A stretch of DNA of 64,000 nt from the NCBI GenBank assembly GCA_965153355.1, contig OZ231126.1, positions 109,492,001 through 109,556,000 on the forward strand, written 5' to 3'. Made by a program: the position numbers and the translations under genes. Numbering within the stretch: position 1 is the stretch's first letter; the number at the start of each line of letters is the position of its first letter. Shown piece by piece: positions 1-11,236 of this stretch. The notes beneath the pieces are model-generated. The model worked only from the letters and a program-made list of their open reading frames with translations. It was not told the DNA's origin and searched no databases. The stretch comes from Flaccisagitta enflata. Its lineage: Eukaryota; Chaetognatha; Sagittoidea; Aphragmophora.

Positions 1-1
1 C

Positions 2-1438
2 AGTAAGTATGCAAAAAGATGCAACGATGGTTGGACCCCCATTACCAAAATTACAAAGCAATTTCCAACATCCCGAATTAAGATATTTGGAATAATAAAG
101 CAGTTCCCATTGAGTTATGGGTATGCCTTCACCATCGCCAAATGTCAAGGAAACAATAACATTGGCATACATACGGTGGTTCATTTAGATAAAAAGGCGT
201 TGTCAAGGAGGGAACAATATGTGGCATTCTCAAGGAGCGATAAATTAGAGAATCTACATATTGTTGGCACTTTTACAGACCCTTTCTTCAAAGAAGCTGA
301 ACGCAGAAAGAAGAAGTTTCCATTGCTGATCACAGAGGACAAAGTTTGTAATGCGTTTAAGGAACTTGAAAAGAAAGAGGTCGATTTGGTGTGGAAACCA
401 TTGTACAAGTTCCCCAAAGCAGCATTAAAAATAGTGTTTCATAATGTAAATAGCATTTTGCCTCATCTGGAAGACATCAAAATGGACTTTAGCACAATGG
501 CGGCAGATGTCTGTTTTTTCTTGGACAGTCGGTTAAAGTCTTTGGTTAATCTATCCATTGATAGTTTTATTCTAAAAGATCAGATCACTATGGATACCCA
601 TTTACGGATCCCTGGAGGAATTGTGATTATGGCTAAGCCGGATGTTGATATAGAGGTTCTTCATAAAATACATGAGAAAAATGAAGGATACCATGGAACT
701 GCTCTAACTTGCAAGATAGATGATACAATAATTGTTGCTGTGTATTTCAGTCCAAAGTGCCCTTTAAGCTTCGTACACACTTGTGTGAACAAAGCTTTGA
801 ACAGATGTAATGATTCTCCAAGAATATTGATAGGCGGTGACTTCAACCACAAGGATGACATAGCATGTTTGTTGGAAAAAGGGTTTATCAATTGCATAAC
901 TCTACCAACGACTAAATGGATGACGCGTATTGACCATTTGTATGCCAATTTTAATGATGATCTGTTTCATTGGGTTAATCCTTCCTATTTTTCTGACCAT
1001 CATAGTATTGTCACTGTCTTGAATTTGGATGATGACTCTATCATGATGGACATTGGAGAAAAGCCTCAAATCAAAGAACATCTTGACAGTGTAAAAGCCC
1101 ATGATGAAAGTAAGTTGTCTGAAAAATGCGATTGTCAACCCATTGATGGTCCTTTTAGCAATGAGACTGATACAGAGACCATACAAACTAATTCCCGCAT
1201 TTCTTTAGCAAACTCCTTTCAGGGCTTACAAAACCAACACAATACTTGTTGGTTGAATTCTATCTTTCAGGTGTTATGGGCAATTTTTTCAATTGACAAG
1301 AAGTTTACAGGGACTGAAAATACTGATAGTTGTAGTGCTATATTCAATTGGATATTAGTAAGGGCAATGTACATTCTGAAAAACTTGATTTATACACTGA
1401 GCAAATATTTGATGTCTCTATTAAACAAGCCTTCTTGA
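2..1438 (+). pseudogene. Helentron-like Pif1 helicase C-terminus + EEP endonuclease + USP N-terminus (5' partial, frameshifted)
   Basis: The frame is open from the window edge, so the start lies outside; no internal Met is a convincing start. About the first 100 codons are the last helicase motifs of a Pif1/RecD-like SF1 helicase: QFPLSYGYAFTIAKCQG and REQYVAFSRSDKLENLHIVG. Next comes an EEP nuclease domain with HNVNSI, DSR, GGDFNH, DHLYAN and SDHHSI, matching the expected Asn, acidic, GDFN and SDH motifs. At about nt 1222 a USP (peptidase C19) Cys box begins, GLQNQHNTCWLNS, with the catalytic Cys in NTCW. The frame stops at 1438 while the rest of the USP domain continues in another frame. 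Helicase-EEP fusion is characteristic of Helentron-type rolling-circle transposons; the USP extension is less usual. The family assignment is inference because the Rep domain is outside the window. Confidence 0.72.
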
Positions 1439-2088
1439 TGTCAATTGGGAAATTTGAAGAGTGGCGACTGAAGAGTCAAGAAGATGCTGTCGAAGCGTTT
1501 CAAGAGTTTATCAATCATTGTGACAGTTTGTCACCTTTAGGTCATTTTCAGATTGAAACTTATCATTGTCCTAATTGTGAATCTAAACAAACTGTCAGAT
1601 TGAGAGAAACAATTCTGTCAGTTTTGTTTCATCAAAAATTCATTAAACGAGGCAAATTTGATTTAAAGGAGGCTTTGTTGAACCTATTCAATCAGTTTGA
1701 AAATTCAGAAAAAGTTTGCAATGATGTTGAATGTAAATTTCAGTGTCAAAGAAAATTAGTGATAGATGGGAAACCAAGATTTCTTATGGTGAATTTGAAT
1801 CGAGCAGGACCGAACAACACAAAAATCAATACTGCCTGTATTGTTCCCCAAAATTTAGTGATCAATACTTCAGAAGGACCAACTGATTTTGAACTAATTT
1901 CTGTAATCAAACATATTGGACCAAATGCAAATGCAGGGCATTATGTATGTTGCAGAAAATCAGGGGAAGAGTGGTTTGAAATTAATGATGCATCCATTAC
2001 CTCAACTAGTGTTCTGGCGTTGGAAAAAGCAAATCTCTTCATTTACAAACAGCAGGTATCACATGAACATCTAGACGCCCAACAGTGA
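1348..2088 (+). pseudogene. USP (peptidase C19) domain, C-terminal part, out of frame with the preceding ORF
   Basis: This frame carries the rest of the USP fold begun upstream. SQEDAVEAF resembles the conserved QQDA-type segment. A CPNC pair and the C-x4-C-x3-C of CNDVECKFQC are possible zinc ligands of the fingers region. The His box is NANAGHYVC and the final acidic/Asn motif is WFEINDASI, so the Cys, His and Asn/Asp triad is complete if both frames are counted. The two frames overlap at 1348-1438, and the homology crosses over near 1335-1352, which fits a single-nucleotide indel. Programmed frameshifting or a sequencing error cannot be excluded. The stop at 2086-2088 is followed after ~80 bp by a MITE. 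A role in removing ubiquitin from transposon or host proteins is inferred from the family only. Confidence 0.68.
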
Positions 2089-2166
2089 AAGAAGGTATGA
2101 CGCTGGAGAAAGAACGATTCAACAATTCATTGTTGAATAGATGAAATAGTTATCTTTGGATAACTA

Positions 2167-2708
2167 CAGGGTGTTTCACATCAGATGATATATAAGAAAA
2201 CGATGTCATTTTACTTCTGAAAATGAGGAAACAATTCTGTAAAAAGATTCATAAAGCTCTTAAACGCCAATTTTTCATGTAAAAATTTCATTTATTTAAA
2301 TTGAGTAGTTTAGCCACAATATAGATTTTAAGTAAAATGAATATTTACAATCAATGTTTTTTTAGCCTGGAAGTTTTTCTTCAAATCATTCTCACGTCCA
2401 AATGGTTTGAGCTACAAAAAAATTAGAATATCTTTTATTTAAGACCAATCTGGCATCTGTAGCTCAAACCATTTGGACGTGAGAATGATTTGAAGAAAAA
2501 CTTCCAGGCTGAAAAACACATTGACTGTAAATATTCATTTTACTTCAAATCTATATTGTAGCCAAACTATTCAACTTAAACCAATGAAATTTTTACATGA
2601 AAAATCAGAGTTTAAGAGCTCAATGAATCTATTTTTAGAATAGTTGTCTTATTTTTAGAAGCAGAACAACATTGTTTGCTTATATATCATTTGATGTGAA
2701 ACACCCTG
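2167..2708. mobile_element. Palindromic MITE with TA target duplication
   Basis: A ~542-bp near-perfect palindrome. The left end starts CAGGGTGTTTCACATCA and the right end is its reverse complement. TA dinucleotides flank both sides (2165-2166 and 2709-2710). The arms run to about 2414 and from about 2458, leaving a ~45-bp AT-rich loop. No ORF is present. The TA duplication and CAG-type terminus suggest a non-autonomous Tc1/mariner-like element. Confidence 0.85.
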
Positions 2709-2711
2709 TAC

Positions 2712-3240
2712 AGTGGTTAAGGGGTAACTTTCTAGTAACCCAATCAGGTGAATATCCATAATCTGTTTGTTTGTGTACTTCAAGCTGTTTGACCTTTTAG
2801 GGAAAACCAAAGCCACAGGGAACCAAGGGCAACCCAAGGGGCGGGGGTTACCCTAACAGGTGAATGTCCACTATTTTGTCTGTTTATGTACTTCTGAATG
2901 CTTGTCCAAACGTAAAGTGGTTGAGGGGACAACTTTCGAGTTACCCAATCAGGTGAATGTCCATTTTGCAACTGATGGCCTTCTGTAACGAATGGCTAAC
3001 TCGGGAGTCACGCCCTTTCTTAGCTCAGGAAGGTAGGAGGAAATGTCTTAGTATTTTTACCCATTTTAGAGTGTTGAGTATGTTCAGATATATCTTACCC
3101 TTTAGAAAATTGGGTGAGATACATCTAGATGTATTCAGTACTCTAGAACAGGTAACAATGTCAATGCATTTTTTCCTATCTTCCATGGCTAGAAAAGGGC
3201 GTGGAGTTACCTGACCAGCTGAATGTCCATCAAGTCACGA
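2712..3240 (+). repeat. Diverged tandem copies of a ~100-bp unit
   Basis: The phrase AACCCAATCAGGTGAATGTCC, or a close variant, recurs at about 2737, 2852, 2943 and 3210. It is preceded by GGGGTAACTTTC-like sequence and partly followed by TGTTTATGTACTTC. No credible coding potential. Confidence 0.6.
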
Positions 3241-4680
3241 AGAAAATCCACTAATGGTTCCTGAAATTGTTCTTGCATAAATGACTGCTGTACATGACTC
3301 AGACGCCACGAAGAGAAGAGATGAAATCCATTCATTCATTCAATCATTCATCCTTTCATTTACAGATTTGTTTTTTTAGGCAGACTAGCTTTAAACATCT
3401 AGATACCTTGAATACACGCCTAACGTGGTTTCAAGATTAATGCAAGGTAGGTAGGTGGAACTCCAACAGTCTCCGCCTTAATGAATGGACCTTAAAGCTT
3501 GACTAGTTAATCAGTTTCTTTGTAAATAAGTCTTGCAGTTAACTAATTGTTTTTTTCAACTTTAAAGTTGGAAATTCTTGCTAGTTTAGAAATTTCATCA
3601 ATCCTTTAGTCAGTTTACCATCTAAAAAGTTACCAGTTAAGTGACGTTTAAAGACAGTAGAAAAACAGCAGTTAATAGTGAAGTTATATTTAAAGACAGT
3701 AGAAAACTTGTCCAATCATTAAGGTTGCCTCCACGTGGAGAGTTCTGGCGCGGAGGAAGGACGTACCAATGTGTCCCTCCTTCCTCTCACCAAAGAGACT
3801 CTTTTAGTTACATTCATATCAAACATTAAAGACATCAAAAATAGAACAGGCAACAGACGTTGGACATGTGCTCAAGAGGTGTTTGGCGATGCATTGGACA
3901 TTAAAAGTATGGAAGATGACGTCAAACCATTGGCAGTTTCAGGTGGTTGGCAATAATTTCTAAAGTGATTGAGAGAGTGTGGCTGGTTATGAATGGTGAT
4001 AATAATAAAACAGACATGGGTTAACTTTGCTTTAGGAGATAATATGCTCCTGTTTCATCCTTGAGCTACTTTTATTTCTGAATGACTAGGAGAGCAGTAA
4101 TGGTGAAAACAGTGCGAATAGTTTGGAGAAAAAAGCAAGGGAAGGAGAAAAGATATGGAACTGGCCTCTTGATTGGAATGTTGGCTTCAAGGTTGGGATT
4201 TGGTTGTTCTATTGTTGTGGTTTGCAGATGAATCTTATCTGGAAAGTTGAAAATTGAGTTGGACTGAACTTATAGTCGGTAAATATTGCATATATTGGAT
4301 AGTGAGGAAACTTGGTGTTGGAAGCATGGAGGTAGAGTGCAGATCATCTTCAGATAAATCCAATTGTGACTCAAAGATAAGGAACCGGACAAAGCTGGTT
4401 AAAGGGGAAATGCTTCATATACTTCATAAGATAAATGATACTGAATGACATCCTATGTTACCTTCTTTTAGCTCCCTATCAAGCCCTTTGCCATAAGATA
4501 TAGATGATTGATACTATCTGACAATCATAAGTAGTTCTTTTGTGCAAACACAAAACGAGGAGTACTTATTGGTTTTGAATGCTGATAACAATAAAACAAA
4601 CAAAGATAACATGCCTCTGTTTTATCCTGGCGAACGGAGTGCACATAGAAAAACAAACAAGACCGGATACACTGGAATTT
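3241..4680. other. Unannotated AT-rich sequence
   Basis: No gene with recognisable domains; the short ORFs here lack supporting motifs. A diverged pair of ~60-bp segments (GGTGATAATAATAAAACAGAC and a variant) lies near 3985-4060 and 4571-4630. Confidence 0.5.
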
Positions 4681-7020
4681 GAGTCTTGGGGTTAGGATTT
4701 GATCCTTCGTGTTGGGATTTGAGCCAGGAAGCCGTGGTTTGGGCCTTGAGGCTGGGATTTTAGCCTAAGGGTGGGAATTTGGATTTGAGGCTGGGATTTC
4801 ATTTCTTTGGGGCCAGAATTTGGCTGGGATATGGGCCTCGAGGGAGGGATTTGGGGTATGAGGGGGGAGGGTATGAAGGAGAGGGATTTAAGCTGGGCCT
4901 CAAGGCTTGGATTTGGGCCTTGAAGCCGGGATATGGGCTTTGAGGGATTTGGCTTATGAGGGGGGGAGGGTATGAAGAAGGAGGAGGATTTAAGATAGGG
5001 TACTGAGACTAGAATTTGAGTTTGAGGGCCGGGATATTGATGTCAAGACTCAATTTAAGGCCTGAAGCACATGTTTTGACATGGTCAGCAGGCCCCAAAG
5101 GACCCGATGACCTATGCTTAACACTAGAATTTGGGTGAAGGTATTGTGCTGGAACTTGGGCTTTCAAGCTGGGATTTGGCCTTTGAGGCAGGGATTTGGA
5201 CTTTGAGGCCGGGATATGGGCTTCAAGGCTTCGATTTGGGCTTCATGGCTGGGATTTGGGCTTTGAGGCTAAGATGTGGGCCTCAAGTCTTGGATTTGAG
5301 CCTTAAAGCCGGGACATGGGCTTCAGGGATAGGTATGAAGGCTAGGTATGAAGGATTTAAGATTGGTTATTGGGACTAGAATTTGAGTTTTGGGGCTTGG
5401 ATATGGATGTCTAGTCTCAATTTAAGGCGTGAAGCACATGTTTTGACATGGTCAGCAGGCCCCAAAGGACCCAATGACCTATGCTTAACACTAGAACTTG
5501 GGTGAAGGCATTGTGCTGGAACTTGGGCTTTGAGGCTGGGATTTGGGCTTTGAGGCTGGGATTTGGGCTTTGAGGCTGGGATTTGGGCTTGGAGGCCAGG
5601 ATATGGGCCTCAAGGCTTGGATTTGGGCTTCAAGGCTGGGATTTGGGCTTTGAGGCCAGGATATGAGCGTAGAATTTGATGAGGCCTGGAGGCTGGGAAT
5701 TGGCTTTTAGGCCAGAATTTGGGTTTTGAAGTTAAGATTTGAGCCTAGAAGTCGGGATCTGGGCCTTGAGGCTGAGGTTTGGGCCTAAAGGCTGGGTTTT
5801 GGGTGTGAAGGCCTGGGAGGGGGAGGGTTAAGATTTGGGCTATAAGGCTGGGATTTGGCTTTTAGGCCAGAATTTGGGCTTTGAGGTTGGGATTTGGGCC
5901 TTGAGGCCGGGGTTTGGGCCTAAAGGCTGGGTTTTGGGTGTGATGGTCTAGAAGGTTGGGTAAGATTTGGGCTTTGAGGTTGAAATTTGGGCCTAGAGGT
6001 CAGGATATGAGCGTAGAATTTGATGAGGTCAGCGGGCCCCGAAGGACCCAATGACCTATGCTCAAGGCAGGGATTTGAGGCTGGAGGTTCGGATTTGAGA
6101 GGTAAGGTGAGGATTTGGCTGGGAATTTGGCTTATAGGCCAGAATTTAGGTTTTGAAGCTAGGATTTGAGTCTTGAGGTCGGGATTTGGGCCTGGAGGCT
6201 GGGAATTGGCTTTTAGGCCAGAATTTGGGTTTTGAAGTTAAGATTTGAGCCTAGAAGTCGGGGTCTGGGCCTTGAGGCTGAGGTTTGGGACTAAAGGCTG
6301 GGTTTTGGGTGTGAAGGCCTGGGAGGGGGAGGGTTAAGATTTGGGCTATAAGGCTGGGATTTGGCTTTTAGGCCAGAATTTGGGCTTTGAGGTTGGGATT
6401 TGGGCCTTGAGGCCGGGGTTTGGGCCTAAAGGCTGGGTTTTGGGTGTGATGGTCTAGAAGGTTGGGTAAGATTTGGGCTTTGAGGTTGAAATTTGGGCCT
6501 AGAGGTCATGATATGAGTGTAGAATTTGATGAGGTCAGCGGGCCCCGAAGGACCCAATGACCTATGCTCAAGGCAGGGATTTGAGGCTGGAGGTTTGGAT
6601 TTGAGCCGTAAGGTGAGGATTTGGCTGGGAATTTGGCTTATAGGCCAGAATTTAGGTTTTGAAGCTAGGATTTGAGTCTTGAGGTCGGGATTTGGGCCTG
6701 GAGGCTGGGAATTGGCTTTTAGGCCAGAATTTGGGTTTTGAAGTTAAGATTTGAGCCTAGAAGTTGGGGTCTGGGCCTTGAGGCTGAGGTTTGGGACTAA
6801 AGGCTGGGTTTTGGGTGTAAAGGCCTGGGAGGGGGAGGGTTAAGATTTGGGCTATAAGGCTGGGATTTGGCTTTTAGGCCAGAATTTGGGCTTTGAGGTT
6901 GGGATTTGGGCCTTGAGGCCGGGGTTTGGGCCTAAAGGCTGGGTTTTGGGTGTGATGGTCTAGAAGGTTGGGTAAGATTTGGGCTTTGAGGTTGAAATTT
7001 GGGCCTAGAGGCTGGGTTTT
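4680..7020 (+). repeat. GT-rich minisatellite (about 20-bp unit, GGGATTTGGGCTTTGAGGCT) with ~508-bp higher-order repeat
   Basis: Degenerate units of about 20-21 bp cover the whole stretch. From ~5690 the pattern repeats with a period near 508 bp: the block starting GAGGCTGGGAATTGGCTTTT recurs near 5690, 6198 and 6704. A marker resembling the palindromic GGCCCC motif (GGCCCCGAAGGACCCAATG) recurs at about 5090, 5455, 6035 and 6543. Translations are low complexity and not genes. Confidence 0.85.
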
Positions 7021-7089
7021 GTGTATGAAGGTGGGGGGGGGGTACGGAGAAGGAGAAGAAGGAGGAGGAGAAATTTCTCCTGTGTGAAA

Positions 7090-7128
7090 GCATAGGTCAT
7101 CGGCCCCTTCGGGGCCGCTGCCCAAAAA
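7090..7128 (-). repeat. Dispersed GGGCAGCGGCCCC palindromic motif, right-hand end
   Basis: Reading the minus strand gives GGGCAGCGGCCCCGAAGGGG then CCGATGACCTATG. The core CGGCCCCGAAGGGGCCG is a hairpin. The same motif is at 51245, and variants bound an element at 56126-56482. It closes the satellite to its left, which itself carries diverged copies of this motif. Confidence 0.65.
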
Positions 7129-7149
7129 TGAAAATCAACGATAATTTTG

Positions 7150-7350
7150 ACACCGCGCACCCTGGGGTGGGACCCATGGGGTGGGACCCTGGGGGTTGGG
7201 ACCCCTGGGGTGGGGGCCCCTGGGGTGGGGGGACCCCTGGGGTGGGGGGACCCCTGGGGTGGGGGTACCCCTGGGGTGGGGGGACCCCTGGGGTGGGGGG
7301 GCCCCTGGGGTGGGGGGACCCCTGGGGTGGGGACCCTGGGGTCAGCCCAC
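7150..7350 (+). repeat. GC-rich minisatellite, ~17-bp unit (GGGTGGGGGGACCCCTG)
   Basis: About 11 units of GGGGTGGGGGGACCCCT-like sequence. Runs of three or more Gs throughout make it prone to G-quadruplexes. The long GWGP-like and PHPRGPP-like frames are its translations. It begins ~50 bp beyond the last polymerase exon found, where the next exon would be sought. Confidence 0.88.
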
Positions 7351-7400
7351 TCGCAGGCAATTTTCGACAATTATTGCGCAACTGCTGCATAATCATTTAC

Positions 7401-10400
7401 CACGAATCATGGACTCCCACCAAAGATAGAGATTGGAATCTGAGATCAATTCCAACTCTATATTTGTGAGTTTGAGTGCGGCTGCTAGAGATAGGCCAGG
7501 CAAACTGTAGAAATTCTCCGGAGCCAGTCCGTACTCCCGCAACGATAATTGCGGAAATCCTGAAAGATGTCGACTGGAAGAGAAAAACAGGAAAATGACC
7601 ATTATCGAGTCAGACTGCTGAACATACCCAAGGCACCTTTTTAACTTACTCAACAAAAGAATGTCGAGACTGAGGTACATCTCGCAGAATTCTTCCATTT
7701 TTGTGAAGCCGAGTTCTCTCCAAACACGCTCCCCAGGCGCATAGTTGTCATCCGATATAGCCTCCTTGCGGAGAAAATTGAAGAAGGCCTCCTTCGGTGG
7801 CAGCTGTGTCTCCTCCAATTTGCTCCAGTCGTTCATGTAGCTGTAAAAAGAAAGTCATAAATCATTATCTTGCTCATTAAAGTCACTTACATGCACTTTG
7901 GAAATCACTTTTTACCTGTAAGGGTATATTTGCTTCGATGTGAGCATGTCAGAGTGTTATTCTCCAAACTTTGACTTGACGTACTGATGCGTACGTTTAA
8001 ACACGTCCTTCATGTCATCCTTATTAGCGCAAGACGGGCAGAAGCGCTGTTGACCTTGACAGTCTGCGCAATCGGCAGGACGTCCGCGACTTTTGAGATT
8101 TGACGTCAACTTCTCCAACGAGGCGCTGAGAAAACGCTGAGAATCCTATTTCAAAACAGATGAAAGAATGTTAAAAAAGAATATGAAGAGCAGGGCAATC
8201 AGTCCAAACAACAGCAATTTACCTTGAATGTGACTTTTTGAATCTTGGCACACTCGCAGTCATCGTGGACGTTGTCGCCGCCGTTGCGACCCTTGTTTCC
8301 ACCGCCGTGGCCTGCGTTGTCGTTGTTGTGACCCACGTCCAGCTCATCTTCCTCACCATCCTCGTTGCGTGCCGACCGCCCCTTGGCGATACAGGGGTCA
8401 CACCTAAAATAGGAATATGGAAGTGGTTAACCGCAGGATGGGATAGCTACTATTATTTGAACTGTAAAATGGAAGCGGAAGCATTGGAAGCAATATGATA
8501 ATCAACAGCTTCCACACACCTACCTAAAGACTAGGTCAAATGAAACAAATTCTTCGGAATTTTTGGCAATCACGTTCTCGATGCGTTTGATTTTGACTTA
8601 GTCCGATGCGACTCCCAAAAGGACAAGATGTCCGTCAAACCTGTTGAAGAGAAAAGATCATTTTCAAGATGCATCAGCATATGCATTGATTCACTTCATG
8701 GGAATACAACACATAAAACTGAGACATACCCACTTATATTGTGCGCAAACGCGTTGATCGAGGAAGCTTTCCACGCCAAGTTGCATCGATTGCAAGCCGG
8801 TTGCCTGCAAAAATGTAAAAGTTGATGAGCGGCAAGAATAGCAGGACCCATACCACACAGATATCACAAAAATAACCTGTAACGGCCATCCCGGTGGTCA
8901 TGGTCCTTGACTTTGTTGTTCTCCTTTGTATACTTCTGACGGCACACGCTGCAATGGGTACTCCGATTGTGTCGACGCCAATCCTCCGCCGTCATCCGCA
9001 GAGGTACGTTGCGGTTCAGAATTTTGTTAAATGCCTTCATGTCCTCTTTCAACATTTTGAGAAAGACCTTTGACGCGTCAGGTCCTTGATAAGTTTGCAG
9101 TGGGAAATTGTGCTCTGGACCTTTACTGCTCACCAATTTGAAACCAAAAGAGAAAGGTTCCAAACGCGCATGATTAAGCGTCGACTGGGAAATCTTCGGA
9201 CACGGCTTCATAGTTGTACAGATGCGGCAATTCTGAGCATGTTGGGCTTGGCTAGGATAGATGATCCACAGATACTTTTTAGGCTCTTCAAGTGGTAACG
9301 GGCACTCTGGCGGTCGATCCACTCCTTCGCGTAACACTTCCTTCGTCTCAAAATCAAAGACTAGCCAGTAATCGGCAGGAAACTGCTTCTCGAAGGATTT
9401 GAACTTCATGATGTCGTCTTTGCCCTTGGTCGGGAAACGCGATGTTATGGGCTTGAACTGCTCACACAAGGGATTATGCTCATCCAGCAATCTTTGAAAT
9501 TTAAAGTGCTGGAGACAATAAGGACAACAGAAGGTCTTTCGCTTATTCTTGGAATTCGCTGAGCGCGTCAACTTTGCTAAATCGCGAATCAGCACATAGT
9601 GCCACGCATCCCCTTCCTCCATCAAGAGCAAGTTGATGATAGTTTTGTCTGCACCGCGATTCTTGCTGATATGGTAAGGGTAGAAAAGGACTTTTTGTCG
9701 CTTGCCCTTTTTACCAATCAACTCATAAGCGTAGACATTGATCGAAAACTGTGGATTCAATTTTTCAATCTTGTCAATGTCGCGCTTCCCAGCTGGGAAG
9801 TTGACCCCATCCACATGGATATCTTTGGGGAATTCTTTGTAATGGGAAAGACGATGAGGATTTGCACCAGCAGGGTGCAACTGCGCATTGATGCAATCCA
9901 GAATGCATCTGTCGTCAGTTGTTTGAATGTTCACAGTCGCTTTTTTCCGACTAAGCCATGGCGGAGAAGGAATCCAACGACCGCCCTTGATTGGAGTGTA
10001 GCGGGCTAACGTTACGTGGAAGTAGTTGATTTGTTCAAAGACAAAACCTGAGCCACGTTCCTGCTGATCAGCAATTTGCTCAATAAGACGCGACATCGTT
10101 GGGCCCATGACTTCATGCACATCAGCGTCGCGTAAAATGGTACAAGATTTGGTAGTGTAGAGAAAGCTTGGAGTATCAACGACGACGCCATTTTTAATAA
10201 CAAGAAATGTTACTTTGGCGCTGATATGGACCTTCATACCCCGCAGATAATGAGCCCGTCTTTCCCGGTCCAAAAATGATGTCAGCTGCGTATGAAAATT
10301 TTCCACTTCCCTTTCATAATCTGATGTACCATTAATCGGCTTGGCTTTGAAGCTTTTGGCAGACTGCTTCTTGAATATCTTTGGCGGAGAACTGTCATAG

Positions 10401-11230
10401 TCGAACAAGTAAGTGTCCATTTGACATCTTGACCGCCCTTCATCTTGCGAATCGCTGCATTGATCTCCATCATCTTCCTCGTCACTCTCTTCTCCATCCG
10501 TGTCCACCATTCTTGGCGGTCTGTCGGGAGGGTTAGACTGACCTTGAATGGTTTCATTGGATGGTGTAGCGTCATTTGAGGGAGGAATCCAATGGGAAGG
10601 TCCTGGGGGTACATTCATCCATGCATTATCATCAGACAAAGGTTGAGGCTGCAGTTGAGGTAACGATGACGGAGGCGGCAGAGGGGAAGAAGTAGATGAC
10701 TGCGGTGGCTGTGGAGGAGTAGAAGTAGACGGCCGTGGAGAAGTTGAAGTAGATGGAAACACAGGCTGAGTAGAAGAGGCCATAGATCTGGTAGTAACAG
10801 CGCCGCCCACTTGTTCTTGATAAGAGAAATCAAAGGCAGGGGTAAAAGGACCAGTTTCTGGATACTGGTTTTCTTCATCGTCACCCTCCCCTTCACTTTC
10901 TTCTTCATCAGTTGTGAGCATTCTTGGAGGTTCATCAGGCAGTGCAGAAGTTCCACAAGTAGAAGTGCTTTGAGAAGAAGTAGAAGCATTCTGATGAGAG
11001 GAGTGCAAGGAAACATGATTTGAAGTTGGGGAAGATAACCAAGGGCGCCAAAGGTTTGAATGTTGATAGGGAGTAGGAGCGATGAGAGTAGCAGAGGCAG
11101 TGATGGAAGGTTGATCTGATTCTTCATCTGAAGAGTCAGAATAACACACAATTTTGGGGTTTGTTTTATTGTCAGAGTTGGATGATGCAGGGCGCTTCAT
11201 GATGTTGACTGATGAAAATTCTTTTAACAT
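7401..11230 (-). pseudogene. Protein-primed family-B DNA polymerase (Polinton/Maverick/adintovirus type), intron-containing and degenerate
   Basis: Seven exons fit by homology and GT-AG sites (minus strand): 11230-8877, 8804-8730, 8640-8524, 8403-8223, 8145-7916, 7840-7650 and 7573-7401. Joins agree in phase. The N-terminal ~270 residues are acidic, Ser/Pro-rich and probably disordered. Then come a C2H2-like finger (CCPYC...HNPLC), exonuclease motif I (VFDFETKEV), a CSVC...DHDHRDGRYR metal-binding segment, Exo II split across an intron (HNIS then FDGHL) and Exo III (YLSLDILLL). PPKEAFF and PENFYSLPGLS are typical of DNA_pol_B_2. Lesions: TAA at 8598-8600, TAA at 7957-7959, and a 1-nt loss between about 7534 and 7550. 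No catalytic palm (YG or DTD motifs) follows; minisatellites do. In this family the enzyme replicates the element from a terminal-protein primer. Here it is probably dead. Confidence 0.85.
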
Positions 11231-11236
11231 ACGACT

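Noticed and set aside
7574-7649. Reading the polymerase straight through this stretch without an intron
   Set aside because: It gives residues unlike the family, whereas splicing GTAAGT to CTTCCAG recovers the expected continuation after Exo III.
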